34,753 bases of DNA from Streptomyces sp. JJ38 (GCF_019303475.1 NZ_JABLSI010000054.1:1-34753), one strand, 5' to 3'. Shown: positions 1 to 7,547, counted from the stretch's first letter. The notes: generated by a model from the sequence alone, not told the origin. A program made the numbers and translations.

Positions 1-60
1 CCTGGGCGGCGGCTGCCCCGTTCCGTGCGTCGCAGGGTGGACGTGTGCCGTGGCCGTTCG

Positions 61-74
61 CGCGGGTTCCCGCG
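61..74 (-). terminator. short hairpin after the tetR gene
   Basis: CGCGGG and CCCGCG pair around a two-base TT loop, six bases beyond the stop codon of the leftward TetR gene. There is no U-tract, as is usual in streptomycetes. The stem is short, so this is only a possible terminator. Confidence 0.35.
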
Positions 75-79
75 CCCCC

Positions 80-718
80 TCAGGGGGTGCCGGTGGCGGC
101 GGTGAAGCGCAGGGCGAGCCCGTCGACGAGGGCGCGCAGGCCCGTCTCGAAGGCGCCCTCGTCCACCTGCTGCTGGTGCTCCGCCAGCAGGTGGGCCTGG
201 TCGAGGTGGGGGTAGTCGCGGGCGTAGAGCGCGGCGTCGTCCACGAAGCCGCGGGCGAAGGAGCCGAGGGCGGAGCCGGCGACGAAGTACCGCATGAGCG
301 CGCCGATGTGGGTGGCGTGGGCGCGGGGCCAGCCCGCGGCCGTCATGGCGCCGAACACGGCGTCGGCCATGCGCAGCTGGCTGGGCCGCCGGCCCGGCCC
401 GCGGGCCAGGAACGGAACGATGTTGGGGTGTGCGCTCAGCGCCGCCCGGTAGGAGCGGGCCCAGCCCTCCAGCGCCTCCCGCCAGGGGGTCCCGTCCTCG
501 AACATCGTCAGGTCGACGTCGGCGCAGATCCGGTCGGCGACCGCGTCGAGGATCTCGTCCTTGGTGCGGAAGTGGTGGTACAGCGAGGGCCCGCTGACGC
601 CGAGTTCGGTCGCCAGCCGCCGGGTGGAGACGGACTCCAGCCCTTCGGTGTCCACGAGGGCGAGTGCCGTCTCGACGATGCGGTCACGGCTGAGGAGGGG
701 CTTGCGGGGACGGGCCAT
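80..718 (-). CDS. TetR/AcrR-family transcriptional regulator
   Basis: A 212-residue DNA-binding repressor. Its N-terminal helix-turn-helix contains RDRIVETALALVDTEG, then STRRLATELGVSGPSLYHHF and KDEILDAV, the usual TetR core. The C-terminal ligand and dimer domain is not specific enough to name an effector; it resembles the TetR_C class that follows a GPSLYHHF helix. I chose the ATG at 718 because a TACTAT -10 hexamer lies seven bases upstream of it, the spacing of a leaderless streptomycete gene; a longer frame open to 820 would run through the promoter. The gene is divergent from an acyl-CoA dehydrogenase with a perfect 29-bp palindrome between them. It therefore probably represses itself and the dehydrogenase, with an acyl-CoA or fatty-acid-like ligand as an inference. 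Confidence 0.9.
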   Translation of the reverse strand: MARPRKPLLSRDRIVETALALVDTEGLESVSTRRLATELGVSGPSLYHHFRTKDEILDAVADRICADVDLTMFEDGTPWREALEGWARSYRAALSAHPNIVPFLARGPGRRPSQLRMADAVFGAMTAAGWPRAHATHIGALMRYFVAGSALGSFARGFVDDAALYARDYPHLDQAHLLAEHQQQVDEGAFETGLRALVDGLALRFTAATGTP

Positions 719-725
719 GCGCCCC

Positions 726-731
726 ATAGTA
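726..731 (-). promoter_or_regulatory. leaderless -10 element for tetR (TACTAT)
   Basis: Read on the minus strand, TACTAT is followed by seven bases and then the ATG at 718. Transcription would begin at or next to the start codon, and there is no ribosome-binding site. No good TTGACA-like -35 is visible; the -35 region falls inside the adjacent palindrome, which fits repression by operator occupancy. Confidence 0.6.
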
Positions 732-741
732 GAGCCGACCG

Positions 742-770
742 CGCTAAACCTATCGGTGATAGGTTTAGCG
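742..770. promoter_or_regulatory. TetR operator: perfect 13-3-13 palindrome
   Basis: Arms CGCTAAACCTATC (742-754) and GATAGGTTTAGCG (758-770) are exact reverse complements around GGT. The site is markedly AT-richer than its surroundings and lies between the divergent tetR and acyl-CoA dehydrogenase starts. It covers the -35 region of the leaderless tetR promoter. Size and position are typical of an autoregulated TetR operator controlling a divergent pair. Confidence 0.85.
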
Positions 771-837
771 GGCGGCCCAGCCGGGACCACCGGTGCGGCC
801 CTGTACAGCGACGACCGCACGACTGCGAGGTACCGCC

Positions 838-1995
838 GTGGATCTGGAGCTCTCCGAGGAGCAGCGGGCCGTGCGCGCCCTGGCCCGGGACTTCGTCGTC
901 CGGGAGGTCGCGCCGCACGCCGCCGAGTGGGACCGCGCGGAGTCGATCGACCCGGGCATCGTGCGGCGTCTGGGCGACCTCGGCTTCCTGGGGCTGACGA
1001 TCCCCGAGGAGTACGGCGGTTCCGAGGGGGACCACCTGGCCTACTGCCTGGTCACCGAGGAGCTGGGGCGTGGGGACTCCTCCGTGCGCGGCGTGGTGTC
1101 CGTGTCGCTCGGCCTGGTCGCCAAGACCATCGCGGCCTGGGGGAGCGAGGAGCAGAAGCAGCGGTGGCTGCCCGCCCTCACCTCCGGCGAGGCGCTCGGC
1201 TGCTTCGGGCTGACGGAGCCGGGCACCGGGTCCGACGCGGGCAGCCTCACCACCCGGGCCCGGCGCGCCGGGCCCGGGGGCGACTGGATCATCGACGGCG
1301 GCAAGATGTTCATCACCAACGGCACCTGGGCCGACGTCGTCCTCCTGTTCGCGCGTACCGGGGACGAGCCGGGGCACCGCGGAGTCACCGCCTTCCTGGT
1401 CCCGGCGGACGCGGTCGGTCTGACCCGGCGGGAGATCCACGGCAAGCTGGGGCTGCGCGGGCAGGCCACCGCGGAGCTGGTGCTCGACGGCGTCCGGGTG
1501 CCGGACGCCGCCCGGCTCGGGCCCCTCGGCAAGGGCTTCTCCGTGGCCATGTCCGCGCTCGCCAAGGGGCGGATGTCCGTCGCGGCGGGCTGTGTCGGCA
1601 TCGCCCAGGCGGCGCTGGACGCGGCGGTCGAGTACGCCGGGGCCCGCGAGCAGTTCGGCAGGTCCATCGCGCACCACCAGCTCGTCCAGGAGCTGATCGC
1701 CGACATCGCCGTGGACGTGGACGCGGCGCGCCTGCTCACCTGGCGGGTGGCCGACCTGATCGACCGCGGGCAGCCCTTCGCCACCCAGTCCTCCGTCGCC
1801 AAACTCCACGCCTCCGAGGCCGCCGTGCGCTCGGCCAACAACGCGCTGCAGGTCTTCGGCGGGTACGGCTTCATCGACGAGTTCCCGGTCGGCAAACTCC
1901 TGCGCGACGCCCGTGTCATGACGCTCTACGAGGGCACCAGCCAGATCCAGAAGCTCGTCATCGGCCGCGCCCTGACCGGGGTCTCCGCCTTCTGA
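838..1995 (+). CDS. acyl-CoA dehydrogenase
   Basis: An FAD-dependent enzyme of 385 residues, the usual family length, that introduces a trans double bond into an acyl-CoA thioester. Both family signatures are present: CFGLTEPGTGSDAGS around residues 123-136, and the C-terminal block QVFGGYGFIDEFPVGK followed by DARVMTLYEGTSQIQ. The glutamate in YEGTSQ (E365) sits where medium-chain dehydrogenases have their catalytic base. The GTG at 838 is preferred because GAGG lies seven bases upstream and the protein then starts with the typical LELSEEQ segment. It is divergent from the TetR gene and shares its operator. Substrate is not certain: short- or branched-chain acyl-CoA and glutaryl-type enzymes all fit. 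Confidence 0.93.
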   Translation: MDLELSEEQRAVRALARDFVVREVAPHAAEWDRAESIDPGIVRRLGDLGFLGLTIPEEYGGSEGDHLAYCLVTEELGRGDSSVRGVVSVSLGLVAKTIAAWGSEEQKQRWLPALTSGEALGCFGLTEPGTGSDAGSLTTRARRAGPGGDWIIDGGKMFITNGTWADVVLLFARTGDEPGHRGVTAFLVPADAVGLTRREIHGKLGLRGQATAELVLDGVRVPDAARLGPLGKGFSVAMSALAKGRMSVAAGCVGIAQAALDAAVEYAGAREQFGRSIAHHQLVQELIADIAVDVDAARLLTWRVADLIDRGQPFATQSSVAKLHASEAAVRSANNALQVFGGYGFIDEFPVGKLLRDARVMTLYEGTSQIQKLVIGRALTGVSAF

Positions 1996-2020
1996 GCGCG
2001 CCCGGCCCGCTGCCCGGCGC

Positions 2021-2060
2021 CCGCCCCCTCCGCTGAGCGACCGCTCAGCGGAGGGGGCGG
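2021..2060. promoter_or_regulatory. long palindrome upstream of second tetR, containing its operator
   Basis: Nineteen-base arms (2021-2039 and 2042-2060) are perfect complements around two bases. The core GCTGAGCGACCGCTCAGC (2032-2049) recurs with 14 of 18 identities upstream of the maoC gene, so it is probably the operator of the TetR protein encoded just downstream. The whole palindrome also lies 26 bases after the dehydrogenase stop and could double as its terminator. A TATGGT -10 candidate is at 2069-2074. Confidence 0.7.
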
Positions 2061-2107
2061 CACCGATGTATGGTGTTCGCCCGGTCGACGGAAGCGGGGC
2101 GAAACCA

Positions 2108-2749
2108 GTGGCACAGGCAGCCGGGGCGGGAGCGCAGGCCCAGGGGGACTCCCAGGAGTCCTGGAGCGGGGTGGCGCCCGAGGCGGCCCGGCGGCTGCTC
2201 GTCGCGGCCGTCGAGGCGTTCGCCGAGCGCGGCTTCCACGCCACCACCACCCGCGACATCGCCGGCCGTGCCGGCATGAGCCCCGCGGCCCTGTACATCC
2301 ACTACCGCACGAAGGAAGAGCTGCTCTACCAGATCAGCCGGGTGGGCCACGAGCGCTCGGTGCGGCTGCTCTCGGAGGCGGCCTCCGGGCCCGGCGGCAA
2401 CGCCGACCGACTGGCCGCGGCCGTCCGCGCCTTCGTGCGCTGGCACGCCGAACACCACACCACCGCGCGGGTGGTGCAGTACGAGCTGGCCGCGCTCGGC
2501 GAGGAGCACTACGCGGAGATCATCGGCCTGCGCCGCCGCTCCGAGGAGCTGGTCCGCGATCTCCTCGCCGCCGGCGCGGAGGCGGGCGAGTTCGAGGTGG
2601 CCGACGCGCGCGGCACCGCGCTCGCCGTGCTCTCCCTGTGCGTGGACGTCGCCCGCTGGTTCACCCCGGGGGGGCGCCGCACCCCCGAGGAGATCGGCGC
2701 CTTCTACGCCGACCTCGTCCTGCGCATGGTCGGCGCCCGCCCAAGCTGA
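2108..2749 (+). CDS. TetR/AcrR-family transcriptional regulator
   Basis: A 213-residue repressor. The helix-turn-helix is clear: LLVAAVEAFAERGFHATTTRDIAGRAGMSPAALYIHYRTKEELLYQIS. The C-terminal part contains HAEHHTTARVVQYELAAL and a loop with WFTPGGRRTPEEI, a pattern seen in the TetR branch with members that control fatty-acid or acyl-CoA catabolism in actinobacteria, of which KstR2/FadR-type proteins are relatives by general resemblance only. Start: the GTG at 2108 has GGGG seven bases upstream; an ATG at 2066 in the same frame would sit within the promoter region. The palindrome before the gene matches one before maoC, so I infer autoregulation plus control of maoC. The ligand is unknown. 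Confidence 0.9.
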   Translation: MAQAAGAGAQAQGDSQESWSGVAPEAARRLLVAAVEAFAERGFHATTTRDIAGRAGMSPAALYIHYRTKEELLYQISRVGHERSVRLLSEAASGPGGNADRLAAAVRAFVRWHAEHHTTARVVQYELAALGEEHYAEIIGLRRRSEELVRDLLAAGAEAGEFEVADARGTALAVLSLCVDVARWFTPGGRRTPEEIGAFYADLVLRMVGARPS

Positions 2750-2769
2750 GGCGGCACACTGCCGAGGCC

Positions 2770-2880
2770 GGCTCGGCCGGACCTCCGGCTCGGCCGGACC
2801 TCCGGCTCGGCCGGACCTCCGGCTCGGCCGGACCTCCAGCTCGGCCGGACCTCCGGCTCGGCCGGACCTCCGGCCCGGCC
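2770..2880. repeat. tandem repeat, six 17-bp units plus a partial
   Basis: The unit GGCTCGGCCGGACCTCC occurs six times head to tail from 2770 to 2871, with a single G-to-A change in the fifth copy (2838), and a degenerate nine-base seventh copy follows. Each junction creates CCGGA-CC-TCCGG, a small hairpin. The array fills the 143-bp gap between two convergent genes. It is not coding: 17 is not a multiple of three. It may act as a terminator or be a replication-slippage array. Confidence 0.92.
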
Positions 2881-2892
2881 GAGCGGCGGGCG

Positions 2893-3357
2893 TCAGCGGT
2901 AGTAGCGGACGACCGACTCAGCGACGCAGACCGGCTTCCCGCCGCCCTCCCGCTCCACCGTCGTCTGGGCCACGCACTGCACGCCGCCGTCGCCCACCTC
3001 GGAGACCTCGGCGATCCGCACCCGGGCCCGCAGCCGCGAGCCCACGGGTACCGGAGCGGGGAACCGCACCTTGTTCACGCCGTAGTTGACGCCCATGCGT
3101 ACTCCCTCGACCCGCAGCACCTGTGGCATCAACACCGGCAGCAGGGAGAGCGTCAGATAGCCGTGGGCGATGGTCGTCCCGAACGGCCCCTGGGCGGCCC
3201 GCTCCGGGTCGACGTGGATCCACTGGTGGTCGCCCGTCGCGTCGGCGAACAGGTCGATCCGCTTCTGGTCGACCTCCAGCCAGTCGCTCGGGCCCAGTTC
3301 GACACCGACCGCCTCCCGCAGCTCGTCCACCGTCGCGAAGACCCGGGGCCCCGCCAT
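2893..3357 (-). CDS. MaoC-like (R)-specific enoyl-CoA hydratase
   Basis: A 154-residue single hot-dog-fold protein of the MaoC dehydratase family, which hydrates a 2-enoyl-CoA to the (R)-3-hydroxyacyl-CoA. The hydratase motif is visible as FADATGDHQWIHVDPERA, with the D-x4-H pair (D43 and H48) in the place of the catalytic dyad, followed by GPFGTTIAHGYLTLSLLP, the conserved second block. I chose the ATG at 3357 because it yields the family N-terminus and an AGAGG-type ribosome site precedes it; the frame stays open to 3429, but that part is Arg-rich and unlike the family. A palindrome matching that of the second TetR gene lies 53-70 bases upstream. The physiological substrate, beta-oxidation or polyketide-related, cannot be told. 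Confidence 0.9.
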   Translation of the reverse strand: MAGPRVFATVDELREAVGVELGPSDWLEVDQKRIDLFADATGDHQWIHVDPERAAQGPFGTTIAHGYLTLSLLPVLMPQVLRVEGVRMGVNYGVNKVRFPAPVPVGSRLRARVRIAEVSEVGDGGVQCVAQTTVEREGGGKPVCVAESVVRYYR

Positions 3358-3409
3358 ACCGCACCGCCTCTCTCGCCGTTGTTTTGGACGCGGCCGTGGC
3401 CACCCCCTT

Positions 3410-3427
3410 GCTAAGCGCTTGCTCAGC
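3410..3427. promoter_or_regulatory. maoC operator, copy of the second TetR site
   Basis: GCTAAGCGCTTGCTCAGC matches GCTGAGCGACCGCTCAGC upstream of the second tetR gene at 14 of 18 positions, with identical half-site spacing. The flanking T and A extend the dyad here. It sits 53-70 bases upstream of the maoC start, a normal operator distance. The rest of the 278-bp gap between maoC and the next gene shows no coding sequence. Confidence 0.65.
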
Positions 3428-3635
3428 ATGCGGGGGCGGCTCGGCCACTGTCAACGGCCGAGGGTCGTCCCAGGACCAAGTGCCCTGCCGACCCCCGGCA
3501 GCCGGGTGCGCCGAACGCTGCCGAACGCCGCCTGGTGACCCCGGCCCGTGCGGCCGGGCAGGGTCGGGTCCGGTGCCGCCCGACGCACGGCCGACCAGGC
3601 CGGAAACGCTCCGGCGGTAACACGAAGGGGGAGAG

Positions 3636-4883
3636 ATGAGACGGACGTTACGGGCGGCCGCGGTGTCCGCCGGGATGGCCCTGCTGCTCACCACGGGATG
3701 CGCCGGCGGAGCCGAGGGCGGCGCCGACGCCCGGTTGACGGTGGACAAGCCGGTGGCCCTGGCGGACGAACCGGTACGCATCCGCGTCACCGGCCTGCGG
3801 GCCGGCGCGGAGGTGGTGGTCACCGCTCAGGCCACGGACCGGGAGGGCGAGCGCTGGGAGGCGCGGGCCGTCTTCACCGCCGACGGGACGGGCACCGTCG
3901 ACCTGACCCGTGACCGGCCCCGCTCGGGTACCTACGACCAGGCCGACGGCATGGGGCTGTTCTGGTCCATGAAGCCGGAGACCGCTCCGGCCGACGCGTC
4001 CCGCTTCGAGACGCGGTGGCCCGAGCAGCAGCGCCACTACGAGGTGGACGTCGCGGTCGAGTCGGACGGTACACGGGTCGCGCGGCGCACGCTGACCCGC
4101 ACGTGGATGCGTGACGGTGTCACCCACCGCCCCCTGACCGTGGACGAGGACGAGGTGCACGGCGTCCTGTACCAGCCGCCCGCCGACCTGCCGGGGCGCC
4201 CGCCGGTGCTCAGTTTCGGAGGCTCGGCCGGCGGGGTCGGGGAACGGTACTCGGCCGCCCTGCTCGCCTCCCGTGGGCACCCCGTGCTCGTCCTGTGCTA
4301 CTTCGACTGCCCCGGGCGGCCCGACACCCTGGAGGGGATCGGGCTGGAGTACTTCGCCACCGCGCTCCGGCTGCTGGACCGGGAGGCCGGCGAGGGCCCG
4401 CAGCGGGTGTCCGTGATGGGCCGTTCCCGCGGTTCCGAGGCCGCACAGCTCCTCGGCCACCACTACCCGGACCTGGTCGAGGACATCGTCGTCTACGCCC
4501 CGAGCCGCGACACGCACCCCGGTTTCCCCGAGGGCGACGTGGCCTGGACGAAGGACGGCCGACCGGTCGAGCACAGGCCCATCCCGCTCGACCGGGTGCG
4601 CGGCACGGTGCTGGCGATCGCCGGAGGGGCCGACGGGCTCTGGCCGTCCGGACCGGCGGCCGAGGAGATCGGCGAGCAGCGCGGCGCCTCGGGCCAGCGG
4701 CACCGGGCCCTGGTGTACCCGGACGCCGGGCACGCCCTCGGCACGTACGCCTACACCGCGACCGCCACCTACCTGCGGCACCCGGTGACCGACCGCTACG
4801 TGGACCTGGGCGGCAGCCCCGCCGCCGACGCGAGGGCCCGGGCGGACAGCTGGCCGGAGGTGCGCCTGCTGCTGAGGAGCTGA
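3636..4883 (+). CDS. exported acyl-CoA thioesterase/BAAT-family hydrolase
   Basis: A 415-residue protein with the two-part layout of the acyl-CoA thioesterase / bile-acid-CoA:amino-acid N-acyltransferase family. A beta-sandwich N-terminal domain (about 33-160) includes RIRVTGLRAGAEV and GMGLFWSM, and a C-terminal alpha/beta-hydrolase follows. The triad can be placed as S264 in GRSRG, D333 in GGADGLWPS and H366 in DAGHALG. The N-terminus is a signal peptide ending in LLLTTGCAGG, close to a lipobox, so C22 may be lipidated. This suggests an outer-face esterase or hydrolase, not a CoA enzyme, because CoA thioesters are cytoplasmic. The AAGGGGGAGAG before the ATG is a strong ribosome site. Substrate is unknown. 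Confidence 0.88.
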   Translation: MRRTLRAAAVSAGMALLLTTGCAGGAEGGADARLTVDKPVALADEPVRIRVTGLRAGAEVVVTAQATDREGERWEARAVFTADGTGTVDLTRDRPRSGTYDQADGMGLFWSMKPETAPADASRFETRWPEQQRHYEVDVAVESDGTRVARRTLTRTWMRDGVTHRPLTVDEDEVHGVLYQPPADLPGRPPVLSFGGSAGGVGERYSAALLASRGHPVLVLCYFDCPGRPDTLEGIGLEYFATALRLLDREAGEGPQRVSVMGRSRGSEAAQLLGHHYPDLVEDIVVYAPSRDTHPGFPEGDVAWTKDGRPVEHRPIPLDRVRGTVLAIAGGADGLWPSGPAAEEIGEQRGASGQRHRALVYPDAGHALGTYAYTATATYLRHPVTDRYVDLGGSPAADARARADSWPEVRLLLRS

Positions 4884-4904
4884 CGGCAGCCGTGGAGCCG
4901 TCCC

Positions 4905-4945
4905 GAGCCGCCGGGTGCCCGCACCGCGCGGGCACCCGGCGGCTC
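4905..4945. terminator. bidirectional terminator hairpin, 18-bp stem
   Basis: GAGCCGCCGGGTGCCCGC pairs perfectly with 4928-4945 around a five-base loop. It lies between the convergent hydrolase (stop at 4883) and the small unknown gene (stop codon at 4944-4946), overlapping that stop by two bases. There is no T-tract, but the stem is very stable. Confidence 0.85.
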
Positions 4946-5411
4946 ACCCGGCGGCCAGCGCCGGTACTCGTCCCTCGCGGCCCGCCTCCGCCTCCATCGT
5001 GGCGATCAGCCCGCGCAGGACGGTGGCGAGCGGTGCCCCGGGAACGTGCGCCGGGTCGTCGAAGCGCAGGAGCGCCCGGCCGCCCCAGGTGCGGCTGTGC
5101 CAGTCGTCCAGGGCCGTCGGCTGCCGGATGCCCAGGTGTTTCTGCTCCCGGCGGCGTCGGGCGGACTTCTCCTCGTAGGCGAGCCAGACCTCCCGCGCCT
5201 CCTCCAGCTCCTCCAGCGCGGCGACCAGGCGGTGCCCTTCGGGAGAACGGTCCTCCGGGCCGAAACCGGCCCGGGCGCACAGGTGCGACCACGTCGCCCG
5301 GTGCCCGTAGGGGGCGAAACGTTCCAGGCATTTGCGCAGGGCCTGCCGCCGCTGCGACGGCGAGCGCGCCGGGTCGCGGACCTGCGCGGCGAGTGCTCTG
5401 AAGCCGGCCAA
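4944..5411 (-). CDS. conserved-looking protein of unknown function
   Basis: A 155-residue soluble, strongly charged protein that I do not recognise. The first 50 residues look helical (FRALAAQVRD, SQRRQALRKCLERFAPYG). The middle is a probable amphipathic helix or coiled coil, RLVAALEELEEAREVWLAYEEKSARRRREQKH, and the end has DDWHSRTWGGRALLRFDDPAHVPG. The start is a TTG at 5411: GGAGG lies nine bases upstream on the minus strand, and no ATG or GTG fits better. Codon use is that of its neighbours. It converges with the hydrolase gene and is divergent from the PAP2-kinase fusion. Nothing in the context indicates a job. Confidence 0.75.
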   Translation of the reverse strand: MAGFRALAAQVRDPARSPSQRRQALRKCLERFAPYGHRATWSHLCARAGFGPEDRSPEGHRLVAALEELEEAREVWLAYEEKSARRRREQKHLGIRQPTALDDWHSRTWGGRALLRFDDPAHVPGAPLATVLRGLIATMEAEAGREGRVPALAAG

Positions 5412-5546
5412 GGTCTCCCACCTCCGTTTGCGTCGACCTCAATCGACCGAGTGGCTGCTGATGGGACGTACGTGTGCGTGAATCGGATCCCTCCACCCGT
5501 TTCCTCCCCGGGTGCGGGGGACGGTCGGCCGGGGTAGTCCTTGCGT

Positions 5547-7040
5547 ATGCCCGCACGCATCCGCGATCTGGACCACGCGCTGTTCGCCGCCGTGGCAGGC
5601 CGCCACTGGCCCGGCGCCGAGCGGATCCTGCCCTGGCTCAGCCACAGCGCGGACCACGGCCGCCTGTGGCTCGCCCTCGCGGCCGGTACGGCGCTCACCG
5701 GCCGGCCCGGGGGGCGGGCCCGGCGCGCCGCCCTCCGCGGTGTCGCCTCGCTGGGCGCGGCCTCCGCGACGGTCAACAGCTTCGTGAAATGGTCGTTCCG
5801 CCGCCGCCGGCCGCTCCTGGCCGCCGTCCCCGCTGTGCGTCACCTCCGGCGGCAGCCCGTGACGACGTCCTTCCCCTCCGGGCACTCGGCCTCCGCGGCG
5901 GCCTTCGCCACCGGGGTCGCCCTGGAGTCCCGCGGCGGGGGCACGGCGCTGGCTCCGCTCGCCGCCGCCGTCGCCTTCTCGCGCGTGTACACCGGCGCCC
6001 ACTATCCGAGCGATGTCCTGGCCGGGGTGGCGATCGGCGTCGGCGCGGCCGTCGTCACGCGCCGGCTGCTCGCCCCGCGTCCGCTGCCCGCGCCGTCCCA
6101 GGCGCCGGTGCCCGCCCCGCGCCTGCCGGGCGGGCGCGGGCTCGTGGCCGTCGTCAACCCGGTCGCCGGAACGTCTGAATCCCTCCATGTCCTGCGAACG
6201 GATCTGCCGCGGGCCGAGTTCCTCGTGTGGGACCAGGCGGCCGGGTCGCTGGAGCAGGCGTTCGACGAAGCGGCGCGGCGCGCGGCGGGTGCGGGCGGGG
6301 CCCTGGGCGTCCTCGGCGGCGACGGTACCGTGGGCACCGCCGCCCCGCTCGCCCTGCGCCACGGCGTGCCCCTCGCGGTGCTCCCCGGCGGAACGTTCAA
6401 CCACCTCGCTTTGGACCTGGGCATCGTCGAGCCCGCCGACGCCTGCCGCGCGCTGGAGAGCGGTGACGCCGTCGCCGTCGACCTGGCCCGCTTCACCTCC
6501 GGGGCGGCGCCCGGCGGCCGGGCGGACGGCGCGGGTCACGCGGGGCACTTCGTGAACACCTTCAGCCTCGGCGTCTACGGGGAGCTGGTGGAGGTGCGCG
6601 AGCGCTGGCGGGGCCGCGTCGGAGCCTGGCCCGCCGCCGTTCTGGCCGCGGCCGTCGTGCTGCGCCACGCCCGGCCGGTGGAGCTCACCGTCAACGGGCG
6701 GCGCCGCTCGGTGTGGCTGCTGTTCGCGGGGAGCTGCGCCTACACCAGCTTCGGCGGCACCACACCCCGGCGGCCCGACCTCGCGGACGGCCGACTCGAC
6801 ACACACATCGTCCACGGAGGCCGCTGGGCGCGGCTGCGGCTGCTGCTCGCCACCGCCGTGGGGCTGCCCCACCGCTCGCCCGTCCACGCCGCCGCCCGGG
6901 TGCCGTGGCTGCGCGTCACCGGCATCCCGCCCGGCACGGTGTGCGCGTTCGACGGCGAGACGGCCCCGGCGCCCGCCGAGCTGCTGCTCGACAAGGACGA
7001 GCGGAGGCTGACGGTCTACCGCCCGCTGCCGCTCGGGTGA
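5547..7040 (+). CDS. PAP2 phosphatase-diacylglycerol kinase fusion protein
   Basis: A 497-residue two-domain lipid enzyme. The N-terminal membrane-embedded PAP2 domain has all three phosphatase motifs: KWSFRRRRP (81-89), PSGHS (110-114) and SRVYTGAHYPSD (145-156). An Ala/Pro linker near 178-197 leads to a diacylglycerol-kinase-like catalytic domain with VNPVAGTSES, GGDGTVG (257-263) and LPGGTFNHLA (279-288). Such fusions occur in actinobacteria and may dephosphorylate and phosphorylate lipid substrates on the two membrane sides; the true substrate is unknown. Start: a TTG six bases upstream is possible, but TAGTCC six bases before the ATG at 5547 suggests a leaderless ATG. The gene converges with gluconokinase with only nine bases between them. 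Confidence 0.9.
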   Translation: MPARIRDLDHALFAAVAGRHWPGAERILPWLSHSADHGRLWLALAAGTALTGRPGGRARRAALRGVASLGAASATVNSFVKWSFRRRRPLLAAVPAVRHLRRQPVTTSFPSGHSASAAAFATGVALESRGGGTALAPLAAAVAFSRVYTGAHYPSDVLAGVAIGVGAAVVTRRLLAPRPLPAPSQAPVPAPRLPGGRGLVAVVNPVAGTSESLHVLRTDLPRAEFLVWDQAAGSLEQAFDEAARRAAGAGGALGVLGGDGTVGTAAPLALRHGVPLAVLPGGTFNHLALDLGIVEPADACRALESGDAVAVDLARFTSGAAPGGRADGAGHAGHFVNTFSLGVYGELVEVRERWRGRVGAWPAAVLAAAVVLRHARPVELTVNGRRRSVWLLFAGSCAYTSFGGTTPRRPDLADGRLDTHIVHGGRWARLRLLLATAVGLPHRSPVHAAARVPWLRVTGIPPGTVCAFDGETAPAPAELLLDKDERRLTVYRPLPLG

Positions 7041-7049
7041 ACCGCCGAC

Positions 7050-7547
7050 TCAGGGCGGCAGGTCCGCCAGGACGCGGTTCACGGTCTCCTCCGGGGTGGT
7101 GTCCGCCGGCACGTCCGTACCCGGCTCGTCGCGGTCCAGCGGCTCCAGGGCGGCGAACTGCGAGCGCAGGAGCGAGGGCGGCATGACGTGCCCGCGGCGC
7201 TCGGCCAGGCGGCGGGCGATCACCTCCCGCGGCGCGTCCAGGTGGACGAAGAAGACCCCGGGAGCCGCCGCGCGCAGGCGGTCGCGGTAGCGCCGCCGCA
7301 GCGCCGAGCAGGCGACGACCCCGCCCGTGCCGGACCGCTCGGCCAGCCATTCGGCGACGGCCTCCAGCCAGGGCACCCGGTCCTCGTCGGTCAGGGGCGT
7401 GCCGGCGGCCATCTTCGCCACGTTGCCCGGCGGATGGAAGGCGTCGCCCTCCGCGTAGGGGAGACCCAGCCGCCGGGCCAGCAGGGTGCCCACCGTCGTC
7501 TTGCCCGAGCCCGACACGCCCATGACCACGACGAGAGCCGCCGTCAC
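7050..7547 (-). CDS. gntK: gluconokinase, GntK type
   Basis: A 165-residue kinase that phosphorylates D-gluconate to 6-phosphogluconate for the pentose phosphate or Entner-Doudoroff route. The Walker A loop GVSGSGKTT (10-18) starts almost at the N-terminus. The family sequence Y-x-E-G-D-x-[FL]-H reads YAEGDAFHPPGNVAKMAAGTPLTDEDRVPWL, followed by VVACSALRRRYRDRLR and a C-terminal HVMPPSLLRSQFAALEPL. Length fits the family. The GTG at 7547 overlaps the stop of the preceding DUF202 gene by four bases (GTGA), so it is translationally coupled and the third gene of that unit. Confidence 0.92.
   Translation of the reverse strand: MTAALVVVMGVSGSGKTTVGTLLARRLGLPYAEGDAFHPPGNVAKMAAGTPLTDEDRVPWLEAVAEWLAERSGTGGVVACSALRRRYRDRLRAAAPGVFFVHLDAPREVIARRLAERRGHVMPPSLLRSQFAALEPLDRDEPGTDVPADTTPEETVNRVLADLPP

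Noticed and set aside
508..2298. A 596-codon open frame on the minus strand
   Set aside because: It runs antisense to the acyl-CoA dehydrogenase and the second tetR gene, which have family motifs; its product has no recognisable domain. Such frames are common in very GC-rich DNA.
2770..2880. Possible CRISPR array
   Set aside because: The 17-bp units are contiguous with no unique spacers, and no cas genes lie nearby.
3358..3429. A longer MaoC start at 3429
   Set aside because: The added residues are Arg-rich and unlike the family, and the extended start would include the operator dyad.
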